Notes: generated by a model not told the origin, from the sequence alone. A stretch of 64,000 nucleotides of DNA from Sphagnum magellanicum (GCA_021904315.1 CM038922.1:12995347-13059346), one strand, 5' to 3'. Numbered from the stretch's first letter, positions 34,819-47,930 are shown. Numbers and translations are program-made.

Positions 34819-35981
34819 ATGATGACAGTGGGAGAAAGTGGGAGCAACATGGTCGATGCGAACACGAAGATCAATGGAGCTTTGCAGCAGCAAGAGGAGC
34901 AGCAGCTCGATTTGATGAAGGTGAACTACGGACTCAACAACGGATTGCCAGTGGAAGCAGGCGAGAACAAGGCTGAGCATGAGGACCTGGAGACGAAGAT
35001 CGGGAGCACGGAGATGAAGGACGACGAGAAGTTGACGATGGTGAGGATCTTGAGCGTGTCGCACAATAGACGTGCACTCCTCAGTGCAGTCCCGACACTC
35101 ACACTCGGCATCATGGGCGGGTAAACAAAAACCTTGCTTTCTTCTTCTCCTCCTCCTCAGAGCTTCTTGAGCTCCATGGCGAATTCGCTGCTTGTGTGTA
35201 CTACCGTCGGTTGCTGTCGGTCTCTTGCGTCGCGAGATGGCGCAAGCTCTCAAGCTTGACATGAGATTGTGATGTTGAGGAGAGTGGAGAGAGTGTGTGA
35301 CTACTGTGCATGCAGGGCGGTGTTGCCAGTGTCGTGGGCGTTCAGTGTGACGGGCGTTGTGTGCGGGATTGTGATCATGGTGGTGGTTGCAGCAGCCAAT
35401 GCTTACACCAGCGACATGCTGCTGCGTCAAGCGCATCACACTGGTAGCACGGATTACGAGTCCCTTGCTCTTGTGACTGGCGGCCGCTGGTGGAAGGTAC
35501 TATGGTTTCGAGCTTCAGAATCTTCTTCGCAACCTTCTTTGCTCTTGTCTTCTTCTTCTTCTTCTTCTTCTTCTTCTTCTTCTTCTTCTTCCTCTTCGTC
35601 GCAATGCACCTCGGATTTTTTCATTTCTTCTTCGCTCTTGTCTTCGTCTTCTTCTTTGCAATCTTCTTCGCTTCTTGCGAAGAATTGCGAAGAAGATGTT
35701 GAAGAAAAGCATGAGAGTAGAACATGATGATGATGCGAGAGCTTGACATGAGGTCCGTTGCAATTGTATCGTGCAGTTGACGACGGAGATCAGCATTGTG
35801 GTGTTGCTTGTGGGGACGATTGTGGGGGGAATTGCGCAAGTGGGAGAAGCGGCAGCGATAGGATTGACGAGCATCTGGCCCAACACACCCGCGGTCTTCA
35901 CATCAGGGAGTGGACGCTTGCTCATGGCCATCGCTACCGTCTTCATCATCGCTCCTCTCTGCTTAGTGCGCCGTCTTCGTC

Positions 35982-36026
<45 letters not shown>

Positions 36027-38608
36027 TTCCTTCCTGCCTGCCTGCACATCATCTTCTTTCATCATTCTTGCAGCTTGTTGCACTCACAGAAAATTTGTTG
36101 AGAGAGAGAAATCCATGGAGAAAAGAATCTTGCAAACTTTGCTCTGGTTTGCAACCTTTTTGCTCCAGTTCTTCCATGCCCTATTTTCTCGATTGCTATA
36201 GAAACTGCAAGGGTTTCCCACCAAGATTTTTTCAGACATAGCTAGAGCATCTCTGAAGCCTGAGCTCAGGTGAAGTGGAAAGAGAGATCTGCTGGGGGAG
36301 GGAGACATCAATGCAGTGATGAGAAGAAGAGTCCATCAGAGCTTGAATGCAAAGCTCCTCACCCTATAGAGTTTGTGCTCATCAGAGCTTGGAATGGAAG
36401 AAGAAGTCTGTAGAGAAGACTGGAAAAGTTCATCATCATCTAGCTCTGTGCCATGAGAGCTTGAGTGTAGAGAAGAATGGAAAATTCCGTGAGAATCTCA
36501 GCATATAGAGTTGTGCCATGAGAGCTTGAATGTATGGAAAGACTGGGAAAGCTCATCATCTAGATCAGTTGTGCCATGAGAGCTTGAATGTAGGGAAGAC
36601 TGGAAAAGCTCATCATCTAGAGTTGTGGCATTGGAGCTTGAAATGGAAGAAGAAGAAAAAGAAGGGGGTGGTGTAGGCAAGACTAGAGAAGTACATGCAT
36701 GGGTGTTTTTGTTTTTGTTTTGGTTCTTTTAACAATTGTTGACGGGAGAGGACGAACAGTTGGAGTATGCAGGGATGGTGGGAACAGCAATCGTGTTGTG
36801 GCTCATGGGAGCAGTCGTGATTGATAGCAGCAAACATAATTTTCCTGCGCTAAGGTCTCATGACTTGGCCACTGTCGGGTTCAGCAGCATCGGTATGTGA
36901 GAAAGTACTCTTCTGTCTTCCTCTGAGTTTTTACTCTTCTAGTTCTTGCATATATATATATATATATATACCCATCTGAAATGCAGCCAAACTCGATGCC
37001 TTCTTCAATCTTACACAATCTCTCTACATGAAAGGAATCTGAAACCCACATGCATGATCCTGGAGCACAAATGTTTGCAAATGCTGCTGAAGACGCCTTC
37101 TTCAATCTTAGAGTGTCTGTCTCTCTCTCATGGTTTTTTTTGTCTAGATCTTTCTTGTTGTGAATCTATGCTGCTGCTTCGGCCATTGAGCATGCCAGAC
37201 TTTTTCTGAAGAAATTCATGATCTTTGTGTTTGTTGGCAGGAAATGTTACACAAGCAATCTCCATATTTGGATTTGCATTCTACATTCAACCCATCATGA
37301 TGCCCTTGCTGTTGGAGATGCCAAAGGGAAAGGTTGGCGTCAAGCTTATCTCTTGGTCTACTCGCATCGTTGTTCTGGGTACCTAGCTCTCTTCTTCTCT
37401 TTTCTCTTCTTTCACAAGTCCTCCCTCCTCCTCCCCTTTTGATCCACCTTTTCTCCCTTTTGATACTTGACTCCTTTGCACCTCTCCTTCTTCTTCTGCT
37501 TCTTCTGCTTGCCCACACTTCAGGTTCAATATAGAAAACAAGCTTCTCATCATCCTGTACTGGCTCTGATATTGAAGCAAGTTGTTGTGATGTGTTGCAG
37601 TAAATGCATTTATAATTTATGGTGCGGTTGGATTCTTTGGAGCGGCATATTATGGTTCTAACACTGAGCAGAACATATTGGTAAACCAATGGCTTGGTGG
37701 TGGTGTAGCTCAAGGGATTCTCAATTTGTCGATGGCTGGTATGGTGACCAAGATCTTTCTTTTCCCCATTCTTCTTCTTTCCCCATTGCAAACCACAGAT
37801 GTGTTCACTTGCTGGTTTTCTTTCAAAAGTTGGTGTGTTCAAAAGTTTGATACCCACCCAACTCTGGTTCAAACATGATAAGTAATAGGTGGCTCTCTTT
37901 ATGGTTGCAGTGTATTTGGCAATTGCAAACCCAACGATTGAGTTTCCAACACGACACACGATTGATGGTTGGATTCCAACAAGCCTAATCAAGAACAGGC
38001 TATTGCGACATCTTGGAGAAACGGGCACCATATTAGGATTCTCTTTGATGGTAGCTCTCATATGGCCAAGCAGTTCAGGCAATGTCCTTGTGGTCACGGG
38101 TGCGACTGGAGTTTGTATGGTATCCTACATAATACCAGTCATGAACCATTTACTTCTCTTCTTTTCCAAGTGAGTGAGTTTTCCCTTGACCTCTTTAGTT
38201 ATCTTCTTGTGGACATTGGAATTGTGGGGTTTCTGATGCTCCAACTTTGACATTCTCAAAAGGAAACTGATTGAACTTGCAAAAGTCACCGATATTGTTG
38301 CATGTTATTACAATTGGGTGTTTGTAGAAGAAGCTGGAGTGGAGACTAAAACCTTAGGATTTCAATGCAGGGCAAAGTGTCAAAAAGGTACAGCAAATAC
38401 TACCACTACTACAGAAGAGGTGACACTGGAAGAGGGTGTGGGAAGTGGAGTGTTGCAGCAGCAGCCAAATGTTCCAATGTCATATCGAAATGCACGAAAA
38501 CCTGGCATTTTGTGGCTGGTGCTTGAGTATCTTGAAGAAGTTTGTTTACCGCTCTTGGTATTGGTACTGGGTTTTTTCTGTAGTGTTGCAGCTCTTACTA
38601 CACTTTGA
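34819..38608 (+). CDS. Vacuolar/plasma-membrane amino-acid transporter, SLC38/AVT6-like (Aa_trans family), eight exons
   Basis: It is probably a proton- or sodium-coupled neutral amino-acid carrier of the Aa_trans family. Exons are 34819-35120, 35316-35496, 35777-35983, 36760-36892, 37241-37378, 37601-37738, 37911-38169 and 38371-38608. All have GT-AG borders and phases fit throughout, giving 531 aa. Residues 1-85 are hydrophilic and Gln/Glu-rich. About eleven membrane segments follow, including IMGGAVLPVSWAFSVTG (TM1 region), VVLLVGTIVGG, ISIFGFAFYIQPIMMPLL, a helix at AVYLAIANPTIEFPTR, and VMNHLLLFF. A polar loop in exon 8 (Thr/Glu/Gln-rich) precedes the last helix. Two adjacent ATGs (34819, 34822) are the first in frame. 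The exact substrate and membrane are not deducible. Confidence 0.92.
35984..36023 (+). repeat. (TA)n microsatellite forming the intron 3 splice donor
   Basis: The donor reads CAG|GTATATATA and the TA run continues for about 40 bp. Copy 1 has GTATATATATATTC only (18332). The tract may be unstable and, being palindromic, could affect donor recognition. Confidence 0.85.
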
Positions 38609-39287
38609 GGTTTCTGGTTGAAACCTCTTTGACATCTAAGCAAGGACTCCATCATTCATTATTATTTTCAATGCCTTATGTGTGGACATTGTCACTGTTG
38701 CATGTCATGTTCCTTAACATCATAGCCCAATTGACTCCTAAACAAACAACAAGAAGAGATACAAGCAAAAAAAGACAAGGGTGCATGCATGTGGGATAAC
38801 AGCTAACCCTAAACCAACTAATTAATATAACCCAACAAGAATGAGTGTGGCTTTTCTACTCTTTAGTTTTGTATCTTGATGTATTCATAGTTGTTGTTCT
38901 AAGGATGAAAGTGGAATTTTTCATCTGGTCCCAAACAAACATGGCACAATCTCCTCTTAGATATACACATATGTTTGTGTGTGTGTGTGTGTGTGTGTAT
39001 AATATTGGCGTTGAGGTTTGACCTTCCATAACCCTCAAAGAGATCAGTTGAGAAAATGAAATTTCCAAACGGGTGAATTGAATTTCTTTTTACAATTTGC
39101 ACACTAATTCACAACCAAAATTCAAGTTTTGAATTCACAAAAGCTCCTACTGCATGGGAGGTACTTTTGCCTTCATACTACCAATACACTTGAATCCAAG
39201 TTAAAATAAACCTTGTTTTTTTGTTTTCTTTTCAAATTGTGGAAATTTAAAATATTCATTAAGTTGGGTCAAAACTAGAACTCATTT
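38609..39287. other. Transporter 3' region and spacer
   Basis: It presumably begins with the transporter 3' UTR. A (GT)n run lies at about 38974-38998. There is no gene I can support. The AT-rich stretch after 39060 leads into the minisatellite that hosts the MULE. Confidence 0.6.
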
Positions 39288-39349
39288 CCTTCAATTTAAA
39301 AAGGAAAGGATGGTTGACCTGCAAAAACCATGAATGTGGGGATGCAAAG
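39288..39349 (+). repeat. Single minisatellite unit left of the MULE
   Basis: AAAAAGGAAAGGATGGTTGACC, CAAAAACCATGAATGTGG and GGATGCAAAG match the repeat array on the far side of the element (54350-54600). The MULE is therefore inserted within, or next to, this repeat. Confidence 0.6.
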
Positions 39350-39358
39350 CCTTGATGT

Positions 39359-39762
39359 TATTTTAGCGACAAGTCATAAATGTGTCACTCGAGGCAGCTT
39401 GGCGTAGGTTTTCACACATGGGCAATGGGGGCCTCAAAGCAAACCACCACGAAAACATGTCATGTTTCAGTGGTGGCCCGGCACTCGTTTCAGCTGGTCA
39501 AAAATTGTGTGCTATGAAACATGTTTTTGAAACAAGAACCTCAAAACCTACCACCTGTCGAAACATGTCAAGTTTCAATGGTGCCACCCGACATGCATTT
39601 TGATGCCCAAGTAGCCCAAACCCCTGAAACATATCCCACTGAAACATGTAACATTTCGGGAGCTATGTTTCCAACCCCATCCGCCCATTTTCTATGTTTC
39701 CCCATGTGATTCCCCATCCATGCCCAAGGCCATCCATCACGTTTTAAACCTTTTTCAACTTT
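39359..39762 (+). repeat. Left terminal inverted repeat of the MULE
   Basis: It begins about TATTTTAGCGACAAGTCATAAATG and ends CCATCCATCACGTTTTAAACC...TTTTTCAACTT. Its reverse complement matches 53934-54343 with small gaps. It carries GAAACATG or CATGTTTC many times (for example 39452-39475, 39516-39540, 39560-39580, 39632-39645), in both orientations. Confidence 0.9.
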
Positions 39763-40062
39763 CCCACATTTCGTTTAACTTTCATTGGACCATTCTATCA
39801 AGAAAATTAATGAAAGTAATGGAATAAGTTTTAAAATTTAAGGTGGGAATTGATTACAATCGGAAAGCGTCATGTGTCAATTGTCACAATGTATAAACCA
39901 ATGCACCCAAGTTTCAGTTCAATTAGGGTTTAGTGTCATTGTAGAATTTCTTGGTTTTCTTACAACTACAAGCTTTCTTTCTTCTTCCAACTCAAGCATC
40001 ACACAGTGCAAGTCCTCCATTTTTCTTCCGATCTTCCATTGTTCTTAACATAGAACCCAAAT

Positions 40063-43000
40063 TAATCATGATAGAAGAAAGGAAACATGGAGAACAAAAT
40101 AATGAACATGATAGTAGAAAATGTGAAAATATACAAAATCATTTTCGTGGAGATATACACCCACAAGGAGTGACTATGATTACTTCAAGAATGCCATAGT
40201 CATTGCCAAGAGGGCAAGAAGGAATTTATTTGTGTTTATTGTCATTGCAAGAAGAACTTGAAATGAAGATTAATGAGCACTGAAAGAAGGGGTGTGACAA
40301 AGTTGTGGATTTTGAAGGGAATACTTTCGAACTGAAGTTGTACCCACCATTAAGAAACGTAGAAAAGGGTGTGTATCTTGTGAAAGGTGGAAACATTCTG
40401 GATTATAGGGCGAAGGCAAATGCATTGTCAAAACCAAGGAGTAGTCGCCTTTCAACTACATTAGTTTTACAACCAGTACAGAAGTCTAAACATAAGCACA
40501 AGGAGGACAAAAACACACCTTTAGAGATTCGCAACAAAGTTCAAAAATATTTTGTTGTTGTCCATAAAAAACATTTCACGAATCATGGAAGCCAAGTAGT
40601 TAAACAAGTTTCAAGGCAAGAGAAGATTTTTGAGTGCACCACTTTGTCAAAACCTATCACTCATGAAAAATTGCAACACAGTGATATTGGATCATACCTT
40701 TTATATTTGAATGTAGAACATTATAATGTTCCCTTAAGTTTCAAAAGGATTCAATTTGTAATTGTAAAGCACTCGTAAAGTATTAGTCTAATTTTTAGTG
40801 TTCAATTAAAAAGCAATCTATATTAGTTGATGTGGAACATGTTTTAATATACATCTTTCTGTCCCTGAAATTCTAGAAGTTTCAGACCTCTCCAACAAAA
40901 AATCATGTTTCAATCATGTTTCAACATTATATTAGTTCCATGTTTCAGTCATGTTTCAATAGTTTATTAGTTTCAAAGAAACATGTTACGATACCAATAA
41001 GTAAGTTTTTGTTTCAGTGGCAAATTATAGAATTCCTCAACAACTACCATGTTTCGAAACATATCTACAGAAATTTCATCCTTCGTTCATGGACATGATC
41101 ATGTTTCAACTTTCATAGTGGACAACCCTAAACAAAAATCTAATGATTTTTTGATAGCCATGTTTTGGTAGGTTTCAATTGGCGTATTCCTGTGGTATAA
41201 CATGTCTTTGAATGCATTTACCTTTCAAGGTCTCTAAATTTAGATCACAAATTGAAGAATGAGTTGAAACCGACGAACATTTTGGATAAAGCCTCACCAT
41301 CATGAAATCTAGATACCAATCCAAAAAAGTTACATACCCCAAAATCAACTCCCAAAAAACCAAAAAGAGATAATGGGGACAAGAAGAAGAAATTAGAGCT
41401 TGACAAAGTGCTCTGCAAAAACAAGGCTTGGAGAGAGGCTAATATAACGTTTCGGGAACTTTTGAAATGGAAACCAATGTTTGTTGGGAAAATCATAGAA
41501 ACACCTAGCATTTGGCATCTATTGCAATGCAATCTTCTTGATTGGGATTAAAAAGTGTAAAATAAAGAAGAATTTGCAAAGAATTTGGGTATTTTTGTTT
41601 AAGATCTAAACTTCAACATTGTTTCCTCCTACACATTTAGAAAGTTCATGTGAGGAAACAAAGTGGTACTCAATTACTTTGACCATAATGATCCATTGTA
41701 ATACATCTAATTTTTGTTTTATGCATTCGTAATCACATCAATCACTTACTTCAACCTTCATTCCATATTTATGTTTCAAATACATATGCATGTTTGAAAT
41801 TTCCATCATTGGTGTTTCAACATCACTTAAAATTAAAGATTCGTGTCCAGTATATTCATTCAGTTTATGTTTCACATTCACATTATTCTTAGGTTTCTTT
41901 TGTTATTTTCCATTGTTAAGTTTTCAATAGGTGTCGTCATAGATATTACACCTCCTCGAAACATAACCATTCTATGTATTTTAAAACATGGCAAAGACAT
42001 GTTTCTATCACCCCACCCATACCCCAAAAGATGCCTATAGCATGTTCAAGTGGAATTGGTTAAATAACATAGAATGCGGATATAAGTAACATGTTAATCA
42101 CCATTACTTATTCATTTTTTATATGTTTCATATGAAGGCTATGTGTATGTTCATACACTTCGCACTATTGAGTCCAATATAGACTAAACATGGAGATGAA
42201 GTTATTGTTATAGTCTCCCAAACAATGGACCTCTTGGGAGCTAGCAACACTCAATCACTAGCCAATTTTCTGCATGAGTTTCTAGAGTATCAAAAATGCC
42301 TACAATGGTTCAATGAAGCAAAAAATGAACATAAGGATTTATTAAGAAAACAAAGGCTTGGCTTTGTTGTTAAATGCCTTAAGGAGTTTGATGTGGCCAA
42401 TGCAAAAAAAATTGAGGCTATAAACTGGGATTGGAATCCCTTATGGCATATTGTTAGTAATGACAAATGCCTACTTGTGATAGAAAGACTTGAGCTCCCT
42501 TGGTCACATTCTTTTGAGGAAGTTAAAATAATTACAAGTAACCTTTTACAAAGGAAAACAACTTTCCAAAGTGTTATTTGGGAAGTTCGGTTGGTAAAGG
42601 TTTTTTTCTTGCACTTGTTGGATAACAATGTTATTTGTGTTTGCCCACTCCAAGGTGCTAACAACACATCGTTAGAAAGATGAAGATGGGGGAATATCAC
42701 TTAGCCTAACGGAAAGTCGTTGACATTTTAAAGCACACAATGGTCATCTTCTTTTCAAAGGACAAGAAATTCAAGAAGGTATTTGTGACAAAGATATAAA
42801 AGTTGCATACCAAAGGCTCATGTCACCATCCAATAATCTATTAGAAATGTCATTACTTTTCGTTGTTGTACAGATTAGGGCAATAGAAGATATGGTGTGT
42901 AAGGATATTATATTGTTCCAAGAAATTGGGAATAAACAAATGAAGAACAAAGGGGAACTTCATTTCTGGACATAAAGAGATATCTTCAACGTTGTGAAAA

Positions 43001-44551
43001 CAGACATGGGATGGATAAACTTGCATTGGGGTGTGCCACAAGTTCCAAATGCTTCAACTAGTTTCCCCCATGAAGTTATGCTTGCCTTGGACAAGGTGGT
43101 AGAACAAAAACATGTTTCCTTGTTCCCAATTCAACTCACAATTGAAGGTGCTCCAACAATTTAATCCTTAGAAGCACCCTCCGACTTTGCGACCACTAGT
43201 TGGGGCATCAAGGTCCGTGAAAGAAAGGAATCAGAGAGTTTTGACAAGGACCAGGTCAAAAACCAACAAGCTCACATCATAGAGACATCCAAAATCAAAC
43301 ATCACCCAAAGGATGTGAAAGTAAATGCAAATCTAGTAAATGTGAACACTTTGAAACTAGTCACCTACGAATCCTCATGTTTCACACCTCAAGTTTCAAG
43401 GATTGCTAATAGTGTTTTATAAGTGAGACTGTAACTTTTGAAGGTTTTGGAAGTTCAATCTTTGGAACATGAAGTTTCAAAAGTTTAAGCTTTGGAACTT
43501 CAAGTTTCGAAAGTTTTGGAAGTTCAAGATTCGGAACCTCAAGTTTCGAACATTGAACTTTGGAGGTTTAAGTTTTAAATGTTCACATTTCAGATATCAA
43601 ACTTTTAAAGGTTCATGTTTTGGATATCCATGTTTTGAATATACAGGTTCACATTACAATTCTCAAGGAAATAGTTGTTGTCCATGTTTCGAAGGACCCA
43701 TTTACAAATGTGAATGAAACCATCAAAGTTCCTCAACATCCTAACACTAGCAAGGACAAATTCAAACAATTTGGTGGGTTAGTTCCTACTAGTTTTGAGT
43801 TGGACATGAACACAACTTTGATTCATGTTTGGGCGCAGATGACTTTGATCATGTTTCGAAGAACTTTATTCAAGATGCAAAACTTGGGGTTGAGGTCGCA
43901 ATCACTCATGCATTGGATGATTTTCATATTTCAAATGTCAATATAGACTTTGGCCAAAAAGTGGATGTCAAAGCATGTTAGACAGTCAGTTCTTCTTTTT
44001 TGCTAATTTCAACAATACATGATATTGGTTATGTTTTGGCAAAGTAGCATGGTGATTATTTTTCAAAAATGAACATGGGAATGAAACAAGATCCCACACC
44101 ATCAATGCCATCAAAGCCCAATCAGGTTGGCATCTCCCCCCAAGAGGAGACAATATAGGGGAATATACCCTGGTTAAACGCATATGTTGATGAAAATACG
44201 ACCATTGATTTGATAGTGAATGTAATGACACCAACTAAAGTTATGTTTCACATTTTTCAACAAGGACCCAGTGAAAGTACCCTAAGTTTTCAAACACTTG
44301 ATCAAGCTATTAAGAACATTTCAAAGGATATAAATGCCACAACAAAAAAATCTTGAACACAAAAGCATAAAGAACTGGAGGCAAAACCTAGAAGAACGAA
44401 GGTCGGTGCTAAAGTTGCAAGGAAAGAAGTTGTGAAAAAAAGGACTAAAGTCATAAAGAGTTTTTCAAGTTCTAACAATGAAGTTTCACAACCACCCTTG
44501 GAAGAAAAACTTTATATTGTGCTCAAAGCTACACCTAAAAATGACTAGTGG
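40063..44551 (+). pseudogene. N-terminal part of the MULE-borne Ulp1 gene, split in exon-like blocks
   Basis: The coding-like blocks on the + strand have no domain I recognise. They are 40063-40778 (charged, LYPPLRNVEKGVYLVKGG, with stops near 40199 and 40280), 42225-42683 (open for 152 codons, helical, LWHIVSNDKCLLVIERLELP), 43150-43560 (Lys/Glu/Val-rich, with short repeats like VSKVLEVQ made of AAGTTTCGAAAGTTTT DNA) and about 44340-44551 (basic, ending in KNDXW). Between them (40790-42200) lies ATGTTTC-rich, stop-rich DNA that looks like intron. Ulp1 genes in plant MULEs usually have a long variable N-terminus, and these blocks fit that role. Exon borders are not resolved. Confidence 0.45.
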
Positions 44552-44844
44552 CTTGTTCGTTTCGTAAAAGCCAAGCGGCAGGTTCCTAACTCAACTATGT
44601 CTTTCTCCATTTTATTTTTCCTTTTCGAATACATATCCTGATAAGATTTTTGTGTTTTTTCAAGACCGCAAGGTATGATTGTTTTTAAACTTGAACTTGG
44701 AAATGTAGAGAAATATCAACAAAACCATAAATCTTTTATATTAAATCCATGGATATTTTAAATATTTTGGATACATACCGAAACATGCGATCAAATACAT
44801 ATTGAGAACCCAAATACTAATTAATATTCACCTATTTGCAAGGC

Positions 44845-45442
44845 GGAAACATCTACTAGGGATGAGTTTTATGACTATGTGTTATTCTTTGGTGGTGATA
44901 TAAAGAAGGAGATTCATCTTTGGCCAGAGGACGATGACTTCAAAGCACTATTATATCAAGAAGGGGAATTGTGGGGCACAATGTTAGACTTTTATTTACA
45001 GTTTATGTTATAGTTGGAAAACTTGTTATTCAAATATGTTACTATATTGTACACAACTAGATTACACTGGTATTGGAACTTATGCACATAGATGAAGGCA
45101 ATACAAGAGAAAAGATTGTCCGATGGGGTGTTAGAAACCTTTGTAGGATGAACAAGTTGGAAGACACTTTGGTCCTTCCATACAATGAGCATAGCCACTG
45201 GTCTCTTTTCATTTTAAAACACCACCGCACATTACACTTTGATTCTATTCTTGGATATCACAATACCTAGAAGGCAAATCAATTTGTGAAATGTGCAGCG
45301 CTCGAGTGGTCTTATGCAAAATGCATATCGCACAATTCTAACGAATGGGCGATTATTGGCATCAGGCCAATTGTACATGTCCCATTGCCCCCACACAATG
45401 GAACATGGGAATGTGGATATTTAGTTGTAGAGTATTTTAGTT
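44845..45442 (+). pseudogene. Ulp1 / C48 SUMO-protease domain (MULE cargo)
   Basis: Cysteine proteases of this family cleave SUMO from its targets. The catalytic order is visible in one frame: His in HSHWSLFIL (45196-45198), Asp in LHFDSILGYHN (45241-45243) and Cys in TWECGYLVVEYF (45412-45414). The spacing between His and Asp (15 codons) and between Asp and Cys (57 codons) fits the family. Upstream, the FGGDIKKEIHLWPEDDDF region (44890-44945) resembles the start of the domain. The residue usually Gln, six before the Cys, appears to be His. TAGs at 45268 and 45440 and a frame change near 44960-45070 break the gene. It lies 2.5 kb upstream of the transposase on the same strand. Confidence 0.8.
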
Positions 45443-45479
45443 AGTACTTGGACAAATGTGGTGATGGGAACACTATCAT

Positions 45480-47930
45480 GGTGTGGAAGTGAGTCCCAAA
45501 ACTTGCTACCATCATATTCTCACAACTATCCCAAATTTGTTCCAACATTGTATTCTACTTTTGCATGGTTCAGTCTTTGGGACCAGAGCATAATGCGTTT
45601 ATCTAGATTTTTATGTTTCAATGGGTTTTGTGGCTTCTATGTTTTTAGTTTTTTAGGAGACTCCATATTCAAGTTGATGTTTCAAATAGACTACATATTT
45701 CAAGTTCCATGTTTATGTCATGTTCCCTTTAAAAGTCTGTGTTTTGCTTCAGGCCATGTTTTAAAAGTATGGCCATGCTTAAGGTCATGGGATATGTTTC
45801 TATATCAAGGCCATGTTTTAGTCTCCATGTTTCTTTATCAAGTTCTTGTTTCAATTCATGTTTCAATCCATGTTCTAGTTCATTGTTTCTTGTTTAGATT
45901 TTATTCTTTTTTTCTAAGGTATATGTTTTTGTGTCCCTATGTTTCATTATTTCCATCCATTCAAAAGACATGCATCCAAAAGTTCCATCATCTTTTCGCA
46001 GGTTACTATGTTTCATATTTTCAATTTTTAACATGTGTCACATTTTCATTAGTTCTATTTCTTCTATGTTTGACGTTCTTGGCTTGTTTTTGAGGTTTTT
46101 TCATTTTCATTTTTGCAAATTGGTTGGGAGACACCTAAGGTGAAACACTTTCAAATGAAAGTGCTAAAAGCGTTGCAACATGAGCTGACTCACCCAATCC
46201 CATGTTACATGCCTCCTTATCACCCTAGACACAAATTTGATTTTAATGACAACAATGTTATTGTTTTGAAAGCATCGTAAAAAAGAATAAACTTTGTACT
46301 ACAGGATATGGGGACGAATAGCATTAATGGAGAGATGTTGAAAAACCCACTTGGAGAGGAAAAGACCAGGATTAATGTACAGAAACCACCACCTTGAGAA
46401 GCCATGAAAATAAAACTATATAAAAGAAATCCCAAGTAGTAGCCCTAAGAAAATGGGCCCAAAAAGTAGTCTCAAAACCAGAAATTCCCCCTTTGAGAAG
46501 ATAATATGTAAAATAGGTTCAAAAAAGTGTGAAATATCATTATTTGAGTTCAAAACCCATACTACCAAATAAAATGTTGTATTTCATATTTATTGTTTAT
46601 TTTAGGTTCTATAAACTTGTTTTTCATGTTTTCAACATTCTATTGAACGTTTATATTTGACAACAAATGGATTATGAAATGTCATGTTTAATCCATGATC
46701 AAACATTGCTACTTCCATAGATATTCCAAGTATACTTTAGTGGCTTAAGTTTTGGGGACAACATTTTATTTTTCCTTCCTATGTTTCAATTAGTCCATGT
46801 TCTAATTTATTTTAGATAGTTTGAATGCAAAGCAGACATTATTTTTTGCATTGTTTCATAATAATGGAAATCCCAAATATTAGGTTTTAGTTTCATTTTT
46901 GGTTCCAAGAGTGTTCATGAATTTAATATGGTTCGATTTTCGTTTTGGGAATGCCCAATTTTTTGTTTTTATGATTTCAGTATGTTTCGACAAATTTGTT
47001 ATGTTTATATGTTTTTCTATGTTTTGATCAGTTTATATGTTTCTGAAACTCTTGTGTCCATGAATTTACAATGTTACTTATGTTTCAGAGGATTTAATAT
47101 GTTTAAATGTGGAGCTTCCAAAGGTTTTTGTGTCTTGATACCTAACACATGGTCAGATTATTTATACAAAGGTGAATAATATTGGATTTTTTTTTTAATT
47201 TTGAAAAAATCTTGAAGTTTAGGTTTAGGTTTAGGTTTAGGTTTCAAGATTACTTATGAATTTGTTAGGATTTTCTTATGTTTCTAAATTTAATATGTTT
47301 CAATGAATTTTTTATGTTTCGAAAAATTAGGTTGCATTGAATTTCCTTTATTACTTTGATTTTCTTATGTTCCGAAGAAATTATGTTTCAATGTTTTGTT
47401 TCCAAGGTTTTTTTTTTAATACCAAGCACATGGCCAAGTTTTTGTAGAGATGTCAATAATATTGGAAAATTGTTTTAGTTATTAGGAAATCTCAAAGTTT
47501 TGGCTTAAGGTTTTTGTTTTTGTTTTGTTTTCGGGATTGCTTGTGAATTTGTTAGGATTTTCCTATATTTCTATGAATTTAATATGTTTCAATGAATTTC
47601 TTATTTTTAAAAAATTAAGTTTCCTTGAATTTCCTATGTTTTGAAATATATATGTTTCGGACAAGCTATGTTTTGAAGAAATTATGTTTCAATGTCTTGT
47701 TTCCAAAGGTTTTTCTTTTTTGATACCTAGCACATGGTCATGTTGCAAATGTTTTTGTGTCTAGATGTCATGGTGTCAATAAGGCCAAGTGCATTATATT
47801 TAATGCTAATGACCGTTGAAAATTAACTTTCACAAAACCTAGAAAAACTTTAATCTATTCAATGCATGTCCCTAGATACTTTTGATGAACAATTATGAAG
47901 AGGTTTATGGCTCATTTGATAGGGGGTGGG
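45480..47930 (+). repeat. ATGTTTC-saturated non-coding segment of the MULE
   Basis: There is no gene I can support. Open frames at 45458-46093 and 46928-47179 are hydrophobic because of TTT-rich DNA. ATGTTTC occurs 7 times in 45601-46080 alone, against well under one expected from base composition. Positions 47050-47760 hold about 2.5 units of a roughly 290 bp repeat, marked by GATACCTAACACATGGTCA at 47137 and near matches at 47421 and 47722. Confidence 0.75.

Larger units (their letters stand above)
25881..36759 (+). repeat. Segmental duplication, copy 2 (without the Ty3 element)
   Basis: The block is collinear with 1-19106 minus the retrotransposon. Homology is visible from ATGGTGATGGGGTGC (about 25885) and may begin further left, since the window start limits the comparison. 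It ends where exon 4 of the transporter starts (36760), after which only this copy continues. Differences from copy 1 include shorter poly-C, an expanded TTC tract (35551-35600), an expanded TA tract at a splice donor (35984), and about 830 bp of leader (33728-34560) missing in copy 1. Confidence 0.92.

Noticed and set aside
37216..38097. 293-codon minus-strand frame
   Set aside because: It lies opposite transporter exons 5-7, crosses their introns and has a low-complexity Arg/Lys-rich core from the TTC/CTT tracts. No homologue is recognised.
39416..39709. Short open frames in the left TIR
   Set aside because: The TIR sequence is mirrored at the other end and the frames are not conserved between the arms.
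45458..46093. 211-codon hydrophobic open frame, membrane-protein-like
   Set aside because: It follows ATGTTTC/TTT-rich repeat DNA, which reads as Phe/Leu/Cys/Val. It has no domain and no exon structure.
47218..47245. TTTAGG x4, telomere-like
   Set aside because: Plant telomere repeat is TTTAGGG. This is a short AGGTTT run inside a 290 bp repeat of the MULE, with no further telomere units.
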